Part shown: piece by piece, positions 26,526 to 36,004 of the stretch
Position numbering within the stretch: position 1 is the first letter of the stretch
Layout: every line of letters begins with the position of its first letter
Source of the DNA: Candidatus Cloacimonadota bacterium
Lineage (GTDB): Bacteria > Cloacimonadota > Cloacimonadia > Cloacimonadales > Cloacimonadaceae
Assembly: GCA_028706475.1 (NCBI GenBank)
Contig: JAQWBI010000005.1
Span: 1-63,567 of the forward strand
Reading direction: 5' to 3'
DNA: 63,567 bases
Notes under the pieces: model-generated
The model's database searches: none
What the model saw: the letters and a program-made list of their open reading frames with translations, nothing else
Told to the model about the DNA's origin: nothing
Made by a program: the position numbers and the translations under genes

Positions 26526-27872
26526 TTAGTTTCTCAGGAGACTGGTATCGAAGTCTTCGCCAAGAAATCTCAGCCAATCCGGATTGGATACTTCCATATC
26601 ATCTCCGGAAACATATATCAGGCGGTAGTTGTTGTTCATTTGAATATCTATGAATACGTAAACGGCACGGTTTCCGCTGGAGTACTTCCAGATCTGGTAA
26701 TCCTTGCGGACAAAGCGGCTTTCATCCGAGCTGGTACCTTTTTCGATGTCTGAAGGGGCTCCGTTGCGAATATAGATTCTGCCCATATCGGAGGTCCAAC
26801 CGGGTTTGAGGGATGAGTAGTATGTATTTGCATGGTCCACGCGTTCATGCACCAGATCGATGACATTCTGTTCGCTCATTCCGGTGCTAGTGGCCATGGT
26901 CTTCCAAAAGTTCGTAATGTGTCTGCGCTTTGCCTCCTCGTTCATGGCATCCCAGTTTGAAGGCAATTTGCTGGCCATAAAATAGCGCATCAGTCCATAT
27001 TCATCCTCGGTATCGGGGAAGAGGCTCAGCATCAATTCCACTTCCTCGGAGATCACAAAGTCGAAGCTTCGGCTGATTGTGGATTCTCCAGCTTGCAAGC
27101 TGATAGTACCCTCATATATCCCGGCTTTTAGGTCTTCCAGCGGGATCTTCAGGCTAATCCCTTCACTGGGATTGTGGGGAACAATATCCATATACTCATC
27201 CATCACCAGCTCGTCTTTATGCTCTAAACTTAATATCAATAGTTGTGCCATTCCCATTTCTTCTTCTGGAGTATATATCTCAAAATAGATGTGAGCGTTA
27301 TCGTGGTATTCCCGGTTTAGAATTATTGATGGCAGGGATTCGAAGACTTTGCCATTGCGCCGAAACTTCTGCAGAAAGGAGCTGCTATCGGCATATACCC
27401 GGCTGTTTAGTTCCACATCGCTGATGCGGGTATCGGTGGGTAGAGCGTCGATTTCAAAGCTGTAGATGAAGCTTTTGTTGCTGTTTACGTCCACAGCCTT
27501 GAAACTGAGGGTATAACTATGCGGATCCAGCATGAAGCTCATGCGGTTCAGATACGATTTTTGTGTGGATAGTGCGTCGTGTTTGCTGCTGATGCCGATA
27601 TTGTCGGTAATACTCTGAGTATAGACCACTGAGTCCTGGTTTGATATCTGTACTTCCACATCCACTTCAGCAAAATAGGCGTTATTCTTTGCTATAAATA
27701 TCAGGGAGCGGTAGGGGATTTGATAATCGAGTAGCAGAACAGTGTTCTTATCCGTACCGAGAAAACGACTATAATCAATATGCATGTGCAAGCGTTCTTG
27801 TGCTGCGACTCCCATGCATAGCAGCAGTATCGTCAGGCATAGCGAGATTCTTTTAATTATCGATGTACTCAT
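26526..27872 (-). CDS. GWxTD-domain exported protein (first of a tandem pair)
   Basis: A 448-residue exported protein with a signal peptide (ISLCLTILLLCMGVAAQ), a beta-rich middle region and, near residue 357, the GWxTD-domain core (KPGWTSDMGRIYIRNGAPS). It ends with a WxYSSGNRAVYVFID-type strand. GWxTD-domain proteins occur mainly in the FCB group and Acidobacteria and have no established function. It overlaps the end of the adjacent GWxTD gene by 20 bases. The two share the plan signal - beta region - GWxTD and look like an ancient duplication. Expression is presumably coupled to dnaE upstream. Confidence 0.82.
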   Translation of the reverse strand: MSTSIIKRISLCLTILLLCMGVAAQERLHMHIDYSRFLGTDKNTVLLLDYQIPYRSLIFIAKNNAYFAEVDVEVQISNQDSVVYTQSITDNIGISSKHDALSTQKSYLNRMSFMLDPHSYTLSFKAVDVNSNKSFIYSFEIDALPTDTRISDVELNSRVYADSSSFLQKFRRNGKVFESLPSIILNREYHDNAHIYFEIYTPEEEMGMAQLLILSLEHKDELVMDEYMDIVPHNPSEGISLKIPLEDLKAGIYEGTISLQAGESTISRSFDFVISEEVELMLSLFPDTEDEYGLMRYFMASKLPSNWDAMNEEAKRRHITNFWKTMATSTGMSEQNVIDLVHERVDHANTYYSSLKPGWTSDMGRIYIRNGAPSDIEKGTSSDESRFVRKDYQIWKYSSGNRAVYVFIDIQMNNNYRLIYVSGDDMEVSNPDWLRFLGEDFDTSLLRN

Positions 27873-28974
27873 CTTCTTTATTCCTCAATGTGTATTGCCC
27901 GAAACCACGCTCATCAACAAAGACGAAACTGCGGTTCAGGTGAAAATAATGCCAGGTTATACTGGGTGGTCGTCCGATCGGGAATGTGTCACTGGCAATC
28001 TGGTCTGGTTGTCCATACTTGATAAAAATCCTTCCCCGGTCGGATTTCCAGCCTTGCATGCGTTTATGAATGCTAAATTGTTCATCGGCTTGCAGCACAC
28101 GCTGATAAAAGAACTCTCGGTTCTCATTGCGCAGAGTACCGGGGGTGGGGTCGTTGGCTTGCCAGAAGCTCTCAATTGCTTCTGAGCGTTTATTGGCTGC
28201 AACTCTGCGCAGGGTTTGCCATTGGTTTTGATTTGCCACATAGCGCAGTTGAGCGATCTGGTCTTTCAGAGAATAACGGAGATTGAAGGAAAACCATGGT
28301 TTATACAGCAAAGGTTCCAATTGATAACGGATGTTCATCTCATCCACTGATATCTGCAGATTCTGAATGCTATCTTTTTCAGTGATGCTCTTCAGATCCA
28401 GCTCAAAGGGGCTGATTGGATTCTCATAGACATGTTCTTCTCCATCCAGATCCAAACGCAATTGACTGGCGCCGACCGCGAAACTATGTCTCAAGGTCAG
28501 GCTATCCAGACTTTTCACACTCATGTTATCCGGGAGATAGGAGAAGTCCTCTCGCTTGGCGATCAAGTAGGCCTGACCCAATTCGGTGGCTTGGCTGCCA
28601 ACGCTGAAATTACGGCTGAAGCTTTGTTTATCTCCCAATTTACGATTCCTCAAGCTTACGTTTAACTGATGATTTCCCGTTGTCAGATTATAACTCTTGT
28701 AGAAAGGGATGGCGGTGCCTATCAGCCAATCTCGTCTGGGAATCTGCAAGCGGGATTCATCCACTGCTACTTGTTTTCCGCGGGAATTTGTGATCTGAGT
28801 GGATACCTGATACTCGGAGTAATCGGCATCTTTGGCAAAGATGAAAATATCGTATGGGAAGAGTATCCAGATATCCACTCCGCTCGCGTAGTTTTCTATC
28901 ATTATTTCCTGACCAAATACAGGCAGGCATGACATGGACAGTATTGCCAGGCTAAGCAGGATTCTGCGAAACAC
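27853..28974 (-). CDS. GWxTD-domain exported protein (second of the pair, next to dnaE)
   Basis: A 373-residue exported protein. It has a signal peptide (ILLSLAILSMSCLPVFGQ), a beta-rich central region and a C-terminal GWxTD-like domain near residue 307 (QGWKSDRGRIFIKYGQPDQI), where Lys-Ser replaces the x-T of the name motif. It starts inside the last 23 bases of dnaE and its end overlaps the next GWxTD gene, so the three appear to be one transcript. The function is unknown. An in-frame fusion with dnaE is excluded because the frames differ. Confidence 0.8.
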   Translation of the reverse strand: MFRRILLSLAILSMSCLPVFGQEIMIENYASGVDIWILFPYDIFIFAKDADYSEYQVSTQITNSRGKQVAVDESRLQIPRRDWLIGTAIPFYKSYNLTTGNHQLNVSLRNRKLGDKQSFSRNFSVGSQATELGQAYLIAKREDFSYLPDNMSVKSLDSLTLRHSFAVGASQLRLDLDGEEHVYENPISPFELDLKSITEKDSIQNLQISVDEMNIRYQLEPLLYKPWFSFNLRYSLKDQIAQLRYVANQNQWQTLRRVAANKRSEAIESFWQANDPTPGTLRNENREFFYQRVLQADEQFSIHKRMQGWKSDRGRIFIKYGQPDQIASDTFPIGRPPSITWHYFHLNRSFVFVDERGFGQYTLRNKEDEYIDN

Positions 28975-31900
28975 TGAAAATCTCCAGTTTGTAATTTATC
29001 TTTTGTGCATCCAGCCAAGCTAATACGCTGTTATCCGGAAAAACGCTGTGCTTGGTTTGCAGGGAATAATACTCATTATCTTTAGTTTCTACTTCTACAA
29101 ATAGGGAGACTTGCCCCGGTTTGCGTTTTATCCAGCTGGCCACTTCCACCAAAACACCTTTCTTGATCTGAGCTTGATTGAGTCTCAGCTTCAGGTTGCC
29201 ACCCAGTTTTTGCGGTAGTTCATCAAACAATATCAACTCCGCTGGTAGCACCCTCAATATGCCGTCATCATTACCGTTGAAGCCGCTTTTGTTGCCCAAG
29301 ACATAATACACTTTTCCCACCTGTATCAAAGGGAAAAACTTCACAAAATCTTTGTTGAAGAGTGGTACTTCAAACTTACCGTTAAGGTCTTCCATTTCCA
29401 CAAAAGCTATGGGATCGCCCTTGGAATCCTTTTTTCTGCTGATGTTTGAGACGATTCCTACCATTTGCAGTTCGCTGTTCTTGGTCTTACCGCTGATGGA
29501 ATTGGCATTGCAGATGTTTTTAACCAAGCTGCGGTATTCGAAAAGGGGATGTCCGCTCATATAGAATCCCAGTACTGCTTTCTCCTGATCCAGTTGATAC
29601 AGATATGTCCAATCCTCTACACTGGGCAGGGGCGGGAAATAATCGCTATCGTCTTCTTTATCTGCGAAAAGGTCAAACAAGGTGGTTTGTCCTCTTCTGC
29701 GGTCGCGTTGATCTCCGCTGGATAGCGCCAGGGCTTGTTCTATTACTGCCCATTTCTGTGCTCTGCTACCTTCCAGTTCGTCCATTGCACCGCTGGCGAT
29801 CAGGCTTTCCAGCACAGTTTTGTTTACTGAGGAGCTATCCAGTCGCGAGCAGAAATTGAAGATACTGCTAAAGGGGCCGTTGTGAGCACGCTCTTCTATG
29901 ATCGCGCGCATTGCAGCATCTCCCAGGTTCTTGATGGCTCTCAAACCAAAAAGCACATCGCAATCGTGAACGCTAAATTCTGCATTACTGCGATTGATAT
30001 TAGGCGGGATAATGTTGATGCCCATGCTTTTGCATACTTCGATCTTGATCGGGACAGCGCTGGGATCATCTTCCAGGGAGAGCAGAGCGGCCATAAACTC
30101 TACCGGGTAATGAGCCTTAAGCCATGCCGTTTGATATGCCACCAATGCATAGCATGTGGCATGACTCTTGTTAAAAGCGTATTCGGCAAAATGAAGCCAA
30201 TCCTGCCAGATCTTTTCGATGGTGCTGGATGGGACCTGGTTTTTTGCCGCTCCTTCGATGATCTTTTCTCGGAATTTCATCATCAATTCGGAGTTTTTCT
30301 TGCCCATGGCTTTGCGCAGAGTATCTGCCTCACCACCAGTAAGCCCGCCCAATTCCCGCGATATCTGCATCACCTGTTCCTGATATATCGTTACGCCATA
30401 AGTACCTTTCAGGGCATTTTCGACCAAGGGGTGATCGTAAATAACCTTCTCTTTTCCGTGTTTACGAGCGATGTAGCTATCGATGAACTGCATGGGACCT
30501 GGTCTATACAGCGCTACCATCGCAATGAGATCTTCAAACATATTGGGTTTCAATTCGATCAGGTATTTGCGCATACCATCGCTTTCAAACTGAAATACAC
30601 CGTCGGTTTCGCCTTTACTGAGCATGGAATACACTTTTTTGTCATCAAGGGGGATGCTATCGATATCAATACTTTCATTGTGGCTTTCTTGCACCAGATC
30701 GATGGTTTTCTTGATCAGTGTAAGGGTTTTCAATCCCAGGATGTCCATCTTCAGCATTTTCAGCTCATCCAGCCATTTGCCTTCATACTGAACTAGGATA
30801 ACCTTTTCTCCGTCTTTTTGGATGCTGCAGGCCAGAGGAACATACTCAGTCAGATCTCCAGGGGCAATCACTACTCCGGCGGCATGAATACCGGTTTGAC
30901 GCACCAGACCTTCCAATACCATGGAATGTTTCAAGATGCTTTGATACAATTCATTCTGATTGATCAGATGTACAAATTCCGGGAATTGCTTTTGTGCTTC
31001 TTCCAGGCTTTTTACCAGACCGGGGATGGTCTTAGTGATGGTGTTGGCATCTGCTGCAGGTACAGAAAGCACTCGCGCCACGTCCTTGATTACGCTTTTC
31101 GCGCCCAGAGTGCCGAAGGTAATGATCTGGGTTACGCTTTCCCGTTTATATTTCTGTACTATATAATCAATGACTTTTCCCCGTTTATGCGCGCAGAAAT
31201 CTATGTCGATATCCGGCATGCTGACGCGGTCTGGATTCAAAAAGCGCTCGAAGAGCAAACCGTACTTGATGGGGTCAATTTTGGTGATGTTCAATAGATA
31301 GGCAATAATGCTGCCTGCTGCCGATCCGCGACCAGGACCCACCGGAACATCCTGCTTGCGGGCATTGTCGATGATGTCCTTCACCACCAGGAAGTAGCCC
31401 TCGAAGCCCATACGCTTGATCACGCCCAGCTCATATTCTATTCGATCGCGAACCTCCTCATTAAGCTGGGGATACTTGATCCGAGCTTCTTGATAACACA
31501 GATGGCGCAGATATTCTCCCATTTCGCTAAATTCTGGAGGTGTCTCCACCTTGGGTAAAAGAAATTTGTCGTATCGCAATTCCAGATCTATGCGGTCAGC
31601 AATTTTAACTGTGTTCTCGAAGGCTTCAGGCAGATCAGGAAATATTTCCTGCATTTCCTGAGGAGATTTAAAGTATAGTTGAGTAGTATTATAGCGCATT
31701 CTGCCGGGGTCGTTCAGCAGTTTCCCAGTCTGTATGCAGAGCAGGATATCGTGAGCTTCATGGTCTTCCTGATGCAAGTAGTGGCAGTCGTTGGTCAGTA
31801 CCAGCGGGATGTTCAGCTCTTTTGCCAGATCGATCACCTGGGGCATCACCGTCTTTTCCATTTCGAGGTTGTGGTTTTGGATCTCCAGATAGTAGCGATC

Positions 31901-32395
31901 TCCAAAGAGCTCTTTATACCACAATGCCGCTTCCCGCGCTTCCCGAACCCTGTTATTGCTGAGTAGGGAGGGAATCTCGCCTTTTATACAGGCAGAAAGG
32001 CAGATCAAACCTTCGCTGTGTTTCTGGAGCAAACTCTTGGAAATGCGTGGTTTATAATAAAAACCCTTGATATAAGACATCGAGGATAGCTTCATTAGAT
32101 TCTGATAGCCTTGATAGTTTTGAGCCAGCAGAACCAGGTGATTGCGGGGATCATTCTTGCTTAGTTCGTCTTCCAATTCGCCACTGATAATGTATGCTTC
32201 AATGCCGATGATTGGTTTGATATCCGCCTTTTTGGCCGTTTTGTAAAAGTCTATTACTCCAAACAGATTACCATGATCCGTGATTGCCACCGCAGGCATA
32301 CCCATGTCTTTGGCCAGTTTTACCATCCGGTCAACCCGGCAGGCACCATCTAAAAGACTATATTGGGTGTGGTTGTGTAAATGTACAAAAGACAT
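28952..32395 (-). CDS. dnaE: DNA polymerase III alpha subunit (DnaE)
   Basis: The replicative polymerase subunit. The 1,147-residue product has the PHP domain at the start (HLHNHTQYSLLDGA, then AITDHGNLFG), the polymerase palm with the catalytic PDIDIDF near residue 395, GRGSAAGS, the finger region, the (HhH)2 motif and a C-terminal OB domain (VGIVSNISRKKDSKGDPIAFVEMEDLNG). It lacks the exonuclease insertion of PolC, so it is a DnaE type. The ATG at 32395 has GGAG seven bases upstream. A weak promoter (TTGACA at 32452-32447, AACAAT at 32429-32424) precedes it. Confidence 0.96.
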   Translation of the reverse strand: MSFVHLHNHTQYSLLDGACRVDRMVKLAKDMGMPAVAITDHGNLFGVIDFYKTAKKADIKPIIGIEAYIISGELEDELSKNDPRNHLVLLAQNYQGYQNLMKLSSMSYIKGFYYKPRISKSLLQKHSEGLICLSACIKGEIPSLLSNNRVREAREAALWYKELFGDRYYLEIQNHNLEMEKTVMPQVIDLAKELNIPLVLTNDCHYLHQEDHEAHDILLCIQTGKLLNDPGRMRYNTTQLYFKSPQEMQEIFPDLPEAFENTVKIADRIDLELRYDKFLLPKVETPPEFSEMGEYLRHLCYQEARIKYPQLNEEVRDRIEYELGVIKRMGFEGYFLVVKDIIDNARKQDVPVGPGRGSAAGSIIAYLLNITKIDPIKYGLLFERFLNPDRVSMPDIDIDFCAHKRGKVIDYIVQKYKRESVTQIITFGTLGAKSVIKDVARVLSVPAADANTITKTIPGLVKSLEEAQKQFPEFVHLINQNELYQSILKHSMVLEGLVRQTGIHAAGVVIAPGDLTEYVPLACSIQKDGEKVILVQYEGKWLDELKMLKMDILGLKTLTLIKKTIDLVQESHNESIDIDSIPLDDKKVYSMLSKGETDGVFQFESDGMRKYLIELKPNMFEDLIAMVALYRPGPMQFIDSYIARKHGKEKVIYDHPLVENALKGTYGVTIYQEQVMQISRELGGLTGGEADTLRKAMGKKNSELMMKFREKIIEGAAKNQVPSSTIEKIWQDWLHFAEYAFNKSHATCYALVAYQTAWLKAHYPVEFMAALLSLEDDPSAVPIKIEVCKSMGINIIPPNINRSNAEFSVHDCDVLFGLRAIKNLGDAAMRAIIEERAHNGPFSSIFNFCSRLDSSSVNKTVLESLIASGAMDELEGSRAQKWAVIEQALALSSGDQRDRRRGQTTLFDLFADKEDDSDYFPPLPSVEDWTYLYQLDQEKAVLGFYMSGHPLFEYRSLVKNICNANSISGKTKNSELQMVGIVSNISRKKDSKGDPIAFVEMEDLNGKFEVPLFNKDFVKFFPLIQVGKVYYVLGNKSGFNGNDDGILRVLPAELILFDELPQKLGGNLKLRLNQAQIKKGVLVEVASWIKRKPGQVSLFVEVETKDNEYYSLQTKHSVFPDNSVLAWLDAQKINYKLEIFSVSQNPA

Positions 32396-32522
32396 GATCT
32401 ACTCCATCTCGCTCTTATGATTCATTGTTTGGGACGATGCCTTATATGTCAATTGAAATCCTTTGTCTTTAGTGACTCGTCAAGGCATGAATGTCGTTTT
32501 GCTACTGGGCTGCCAAATTCCC

Positions 32523-32576
32523 AAAAGGCAGATACTTCTGCCGAATGAATCAAAAGCTCCCTTCGGTACGAGCTTT
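32523..32576 (-). terminator. Two hairpins after the small lipoprotein gene
   Basis: On the - strand GAAAGCTC/GAGCTTTTG (32576-32552) and then CGGCAG/CTGCC followed by four Ts (32543-32523). The T runs are short. They probably end the lipoprotein transcript ahead of the dnaE promoter. The rest of 32396-32643 holds nothing else recognisable. Confidence 0.45.
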
Positions 32577-32643
32577 CTAATGGGCACAATTCCACCATGA
32601 GGCTGGATTGCCTCAAAGCATGGAAGAATGGACGCTTAGTTTG

Positions 32644-33108
32644 TTACTCCCAGGATTCGTGTAAATGGCTAACCTGCCACCGTCCGTCCTGCTTTTCCCA
32701 AAGCCATGTTTCAGTGTAGTTCATCGATTCCTGATAGCCCTGATTGTCAGTGCTGTCACCCTTCATCTGTGCAGTATACAGTACGGTGGTAGGCTGGATG
32801 AAGCGGATGTTGTGTTCTACGATGCTCAGGTTTTGGGAAGTGAAGCCAGAAAACTCCTCTTTGGTGATGTCAATCAGATCCTGTTTACTATAGGCTGCGC
32901 CGGACATATAGAAATTTGCTTCAGGACCGTCGGTCAAATACTCTTCCAAGGCTGATGTACTTAGGTTGTTTGCTGCTTGGACGACTCTGTCCACATTTGC
33001 TTCAACTTCAGAGAGAATGGCGTCAATTTCTTGCTGAGAAAGCTCAGGGGCTTTTTGGCTACAAGCAAATAGACTGAGTAAAATCACGATTGTACACAGT
33101 ATTCTCAT
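32644..33108 (-). CDS. Small lipoprotein with an NTF2/SnoaL-like fold
   Basis: A 154-residue lipoprotein. The signal ends in LLSLFAC, with Cys16 as the predicted acylation site. The mature part (a first helix around EIDAILSEVEANVDRVVQAA, then FYMSGAAYSKQDLIDI, strands with TTVLYTAQMKG and a final WLWEKQDGRWQVSHLHESW) follows the pattern of NTF2-like/DUF4440 proteins. These act as small-ligand pockets or scaffolds, and no catalytic claim is possible here. The start has AGGAGA, and a good promoter lies at 33150-33177. Confidence 0.7.
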   Translation of the reverse strand: MRILCTIVILLSLFACSQKAPELSQQEIDAILSEVEANVDRVVQAANNLSTSALEEYLTDGPEANFYMSGAAYSKQDLIDITKEEFSGFTSQNLSIVEHNIRFIQPTTVLYTAQMKGDSTDNQGYQESMNYTETWLWEKQDGRWQVSHLHESWE

Positions 33109-33149
33109 ATGTATCTCCTACTTAGCACATTGTGCAGATGCTTTTTTCC

Positions 33150-33177
33150 ATCATATTCCGAAAATAAAATCAGTCAA
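33150..33177 (-). promoter_or_regulatory. Promoter of the small lipoprotein gene
   Basis: On the - strand TTGACT (33177-33172), 16 bases, TATGAT (33155-33150). It diverges from the promoter at 33215-33242. A perfect GCACATTGTGC palindrome lies between it and the gene (around 33125-33135). Confidence 0.6.
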
Positions 33178-33214
33178 GCGATATCTGTGTTCTGTGCACA
33201 TTCAGATTCCGGGC

Positions 33215-33242
33215 TTGACAGCATAGAGCATTTAATTATATT
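33215..33242 (+). promoter_or_regulatory. Promoter of the membrane protein gene
   Basis: TTGACA (33215-33220), 16 bases, TATATT (33237-33242), then a short leader with AAAGGAC before the ATG at 33269. Confidence 0.65.
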
Positions 33243-33268
33243 GCCATCATCAAACTAAAGGACAAAAA

Positions 33269-33937
33269 ATGGATTACAAAGATCAAGAAACGGGTCTTGC
33301 CCCCGAAAACCCGGATTATACCAGCTACGAAAGCGAAGAGCTGGAGCGTTTGTTTGAAAGTGCCGAAACTGATAGTGAAGTGTATAAGGCTATCATGGAT
33401 GAATTAAGCAACAGAGGTTACGACTTCACCCCCGCGGACACATTGATTGATATCTCCGATGATGCAACTCTACCGAAATTAGAACCATTGCGTTACAGCA
33501 TCGGTGGCACACGCATCTGGAATATTGTAGCGCTTATTGTCGGCATAGTTGGAGCATTTTTCTTTCTAAGGGTTCAATCCTCATTTAGCGAAGTAGATGC
33601 TTCTCTCCGTATTATGGTATATTCAATGGTGCTTCTATTGATAAGCCTTAGTTATCTGATCTCAGGGATCAGGCTTCTGGCAAATCATAAGGATCCCAAT
33701 AACCCATTGCGCGCGGTATTCACTTTTGAATACTGGTTTCTGGCTATGCTCTGGTTCGCCTTTGGCGCATACGAGATCTTTGTCGCAGTAAAGGGTTTTA
33801 TAATGTATTGGAACATGCAGCTGGGTTTAAGCATTTCTATGTATGCTGTGATTCCGTCCATTGCTATGACCTTGTTCAGCTTTATGTTGGGAATGGCCAT
33901 GCTGTACCTGGCGCTGGAGCTGAAAGTAAAACAGTAG
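33269..33937 (+). CDS. Four-helix membrane protein of unknown function
   Basis: A 222-residue protein I do not recognise. The first 80 residues are acidic and soluble (SYESEELERLFESAETDSEVYKAI suggests a helical segment). Four hydrophobic segments follow at about 88-106, 116-137, 152-170 and 188-212. The helices contain few charged residues, so a transporter or channel is not indicated; a small integral membrane protein with a cytoplasmic regulatory head is the simplest reading. It is monocistronic, with its own strong promoter and ribosome site, and converges on a sorting-domain gene. Confidence 0.7.
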   Translation: MDYKDQETGLAPENPDYTSYESEELERLFESAETDSEVYKAIMDELSNRGYDFTPADTLIDISDDATLPKLEPLRYSIGGTRIWNIVALIVGIVGAFFFLRVQSSFSEVDASLRIMVYSMVLLLISLSYLISGIRLLANHKDPNNPLRAVFTFEYWFLAMLWFAFGAYEIFVAVKGFIMYWNMQLGLSISMYAVIPSIAMTLFSFMLGMAMLYLALELKVKQ

Positions 33938-33972
33938 ATAAGCCGGATTATCGGCTCTTTAGAACACTATGG

Positions 33973-34001
33973 AAAAGGGGGCGGATAGCATTACCCGCCC
34001 C
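33973..34001 (-). terminator. Terminator of the sorting-domain gene
   Basis: GGGGCGG (33978-33984) pairs with CCGCCCC (33995-34001). On the - strand it leads into CTTTTCC. A smaller hairpin AGCCG/CGGCT (33940-33955) followed by CTTTAG may serve the convergent + strand gene. Confidence 0.55.
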
Positions 34002-34012
34002 GGTTGTTGAGC

Positions 34013-36004
34013 TTATTTTATCAATAGTAGCTTGTGCTTGGATATCTTGTCTCCGCTCTTCATCCTTAGGTAATATACTCCGCTGGCGCAGCTCCTACCT
34101 TTATCATCTTTTGTATCCCAAGCAAATTCATTGAGTCCGCCTGCACATATCCCATTGCTGAGATTGCGCACTTTCTGCCCCTTGCTGTTATACACATCCA
34201 GCTTCACATGAGCGCTTTTATCCAGTTCAAAGTTGATCCGGGTCTGTCCCGAGAAGGGATTGGGATAATTTGTTAGTTTGGGTACTGCAGTAATCAGTTC
34301 GTCCTCAACTGCGATGTAGGTGAGATTAGCCAGTAAAGTGCGGCTTTCCAGATACACTTCATCGGGGTTGTAGTAAACCGCTCCCACTTTGATCTCATAA
34401 TAGGTAATGGGATTCATCCCGCTCAGGTTATAGTTGCGACTGTCTCCCGGAATTTCAATGATGTTCCATTGCGAAGCCGGTTGTCCGTACTCTTTCCATG
34501 CTACTTCAAAGTGATGGGGATTGGTCATGGAAAACCAGTTCAATACAAAGGTATCCGGGGCCTGATTTTGGATGGCTTTCAGATAAGGGATTGAGGTGAG
34601 ATCACCTTCTGGATCTACATAGAAATCATTATCAATGAAGGATTCTATCGCTTGAGACTGAGTCTTCAGATCATCCAGGGAGTCTCCTACAAATTGAATC
34701 ACATAGAAAGTGATGGATTCATGAGGTTCCAGAGAGAGACGATACAGGTAGTTACCCTCGTTATCTGTTTCATCGTATTCAACCATCCCCGGTTGAGCCC
34801 CATACAAGGTGTTCAGCACTCTGGTATCGTTGGGACTGGGCTGCTCATACTCGTCCACGTTAGGATTTTCCGGTCGCAGGGGAGTATATTTCGATGGATC
34901 GGGATTTCTGCCGGTCGCCAGCCAATACTTCTGATTTGCTGTTATAGTATATGGGATGTAGTTCAGGGGATTATAATCATCCGGTCCGTCACCTACCCGC
35001 CAGTACCATGCGTGATTCTTCGAGAAGGGCAGATTTGGTATATAGACTTTGGATGCTATATAATACGGTATCTGCCCGAAGCCTGTATTGGCATCCCTAC
35101 TATAGGCAAATTCATAGCCCTCACCTTTCACAAATCCGCTTTTATCATCTGAGGCAATTACAATGCTCCCGGAAGCCGGGCCCATATCTGCATCAAAGTA
35201 GTGAGAGATGGCCAAGTCTTCGATCTTGGCTTCTGCGTTGGTATTGTATATCACATGCTTCTGAACCAAGTACTTATAATAATCCTGAACGGGCCAGCTA
35301 TATGTTTCCTGATGTACTGCCAGACCCAGGGGATAATGGGTGTTTACGCTAGAAGAGGAACCATAATCCCGATCACCTTCAGTGCCAAAGGGACAATAGT
35401 CGTAGAAATAAGCGCTGTGAGTAATGAAGCCTGGAGTTTCGAATGAGCCTTCCTGGGCTATGGAAAAACAGAAGGTCTCGCTATTGAAGGGATCGAAGGG
35501 GATCGGAGCGGGAACTCCCATAAGGCTTTCCAATACTCTATCATTCTCATAATAGTACGCGGCATTCGGTAGTATGGAAGGTAATTCATACTCATTCAAG
35601 GGATTGTATGCCGGTAGTAGTTCATGAAGATCATCATCACCATCCACTCCTATGGAACTAAGTGTGTCTTGAACTGCGACCAGATCTGGATTCCAGAGCT
35701 CATGCCCCTCGTACACCAAATCATTGGCATCCTGAGGTGGATAGTGTAGCCAATACAATTGGCGGCCCAGATCATCTTTGCGGTATCTCTTGCCCGAGAT
35801 CCAGATGCCGGATTGATACAATAGGCGATAATCCTGTAGATAGTTCAAAGAGGATATTATGCCATAATTGCTTAAAGTGAAGTCAAAAATTCCGTTGTCC
35901 ACATAATAATCATTCATCATTCGATCCGGGTTTCTCTCTTCAAGGGGCAAAGCCCATGCAGCGATAGCCAGCAACATCAGGGTAATCAACATTAGACGTT
36001 TCAT
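34013..36004 (-). CDS. Secreted protein with FN3-like region and FlgD-like sorting domain
   Basis: A 663-residue exported protein. It has a signal peptide (LMLITLMLLAIAAWA), a long region rich in Tyr/Asp/Asn/Pro with no recognised catalytic motif, an FN3-like segment (about 490-580; QAPDTFVLNWFSMTNPHHFEVAWKE..., ending at the YYEIKVGAVYY strand) and the C-terminal sorting domain (YPNPFSGQTRINFEL, VYNSKGQKVRNL, CASGVYYLRMKSGDKISKHKLLLIK). Such domains mark type IX-like export to the cell surface. It overlaps the preceding lipoprotein gene by ATGA, so the two are probably made together. The substrate or ligand is unknown. Confidence 0.78.
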   Translation of the reverse strand: MKRLMLITLMLLAIAAWALPLEERNPDRMMNDYYVDNGIFDFTLSNYGIISSLNYLQDYRLLYQSGIWISGKRYRKDDLGRQLYWLHYPPQDANDLVYEGHELWNPDLVAVQDTLSSIGVDGDDDLHELLPAYNPLNEYELPSILPNAAYYYENDRVLESLMGVPAPIPFDPFNSETFCFSIAQEGSFETPGFITHSAYFYDYCPFGTEGDRDYGSSSSVNTHYPLGLAVHQETYSWPVQDYYKYLVQKHVIYNTNAEAKIEDLAISHYFDADMGPASGSIVIASDDKSGFVKGEGYEFAYSRDANTGFGQIPYYIASKVYIPNLPFSKNHAWYWRVGDGPDDYNPLNYIPYTITANQKYWLATGRNPDPSKYTPLRPENPNVDEYEQPSPNDTRVLNTLYGAQPGMVEYDETDNEGNYLYRLSLEPHESITFYVIQFVGDSLDDLKTQSQAIESFIDNDFYVDPEGDLTSIPYLKAIQNQAPDTFVLNWFSMTNPHHFEVAWKEYGQPASQWNIIEIPGDSRNYNLSGMNPITYYEIKVGAVYYNPDEVYLESRTLLANLTYIAVEDELITAVPKLTNYPNPFSGQTRINFELDKSAHVKLDVYNSKGQKVRNLSNGICAGGLNEFAWDTKDDKGRSCASGVYYLRMKSGDKISKHKLLLIK

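Noticed and set aside
29882-30796. 304-codon + strand frame opposite dnaE
   Set aside because: DnaE catalytic motifs lie on the other strand across the same bases.
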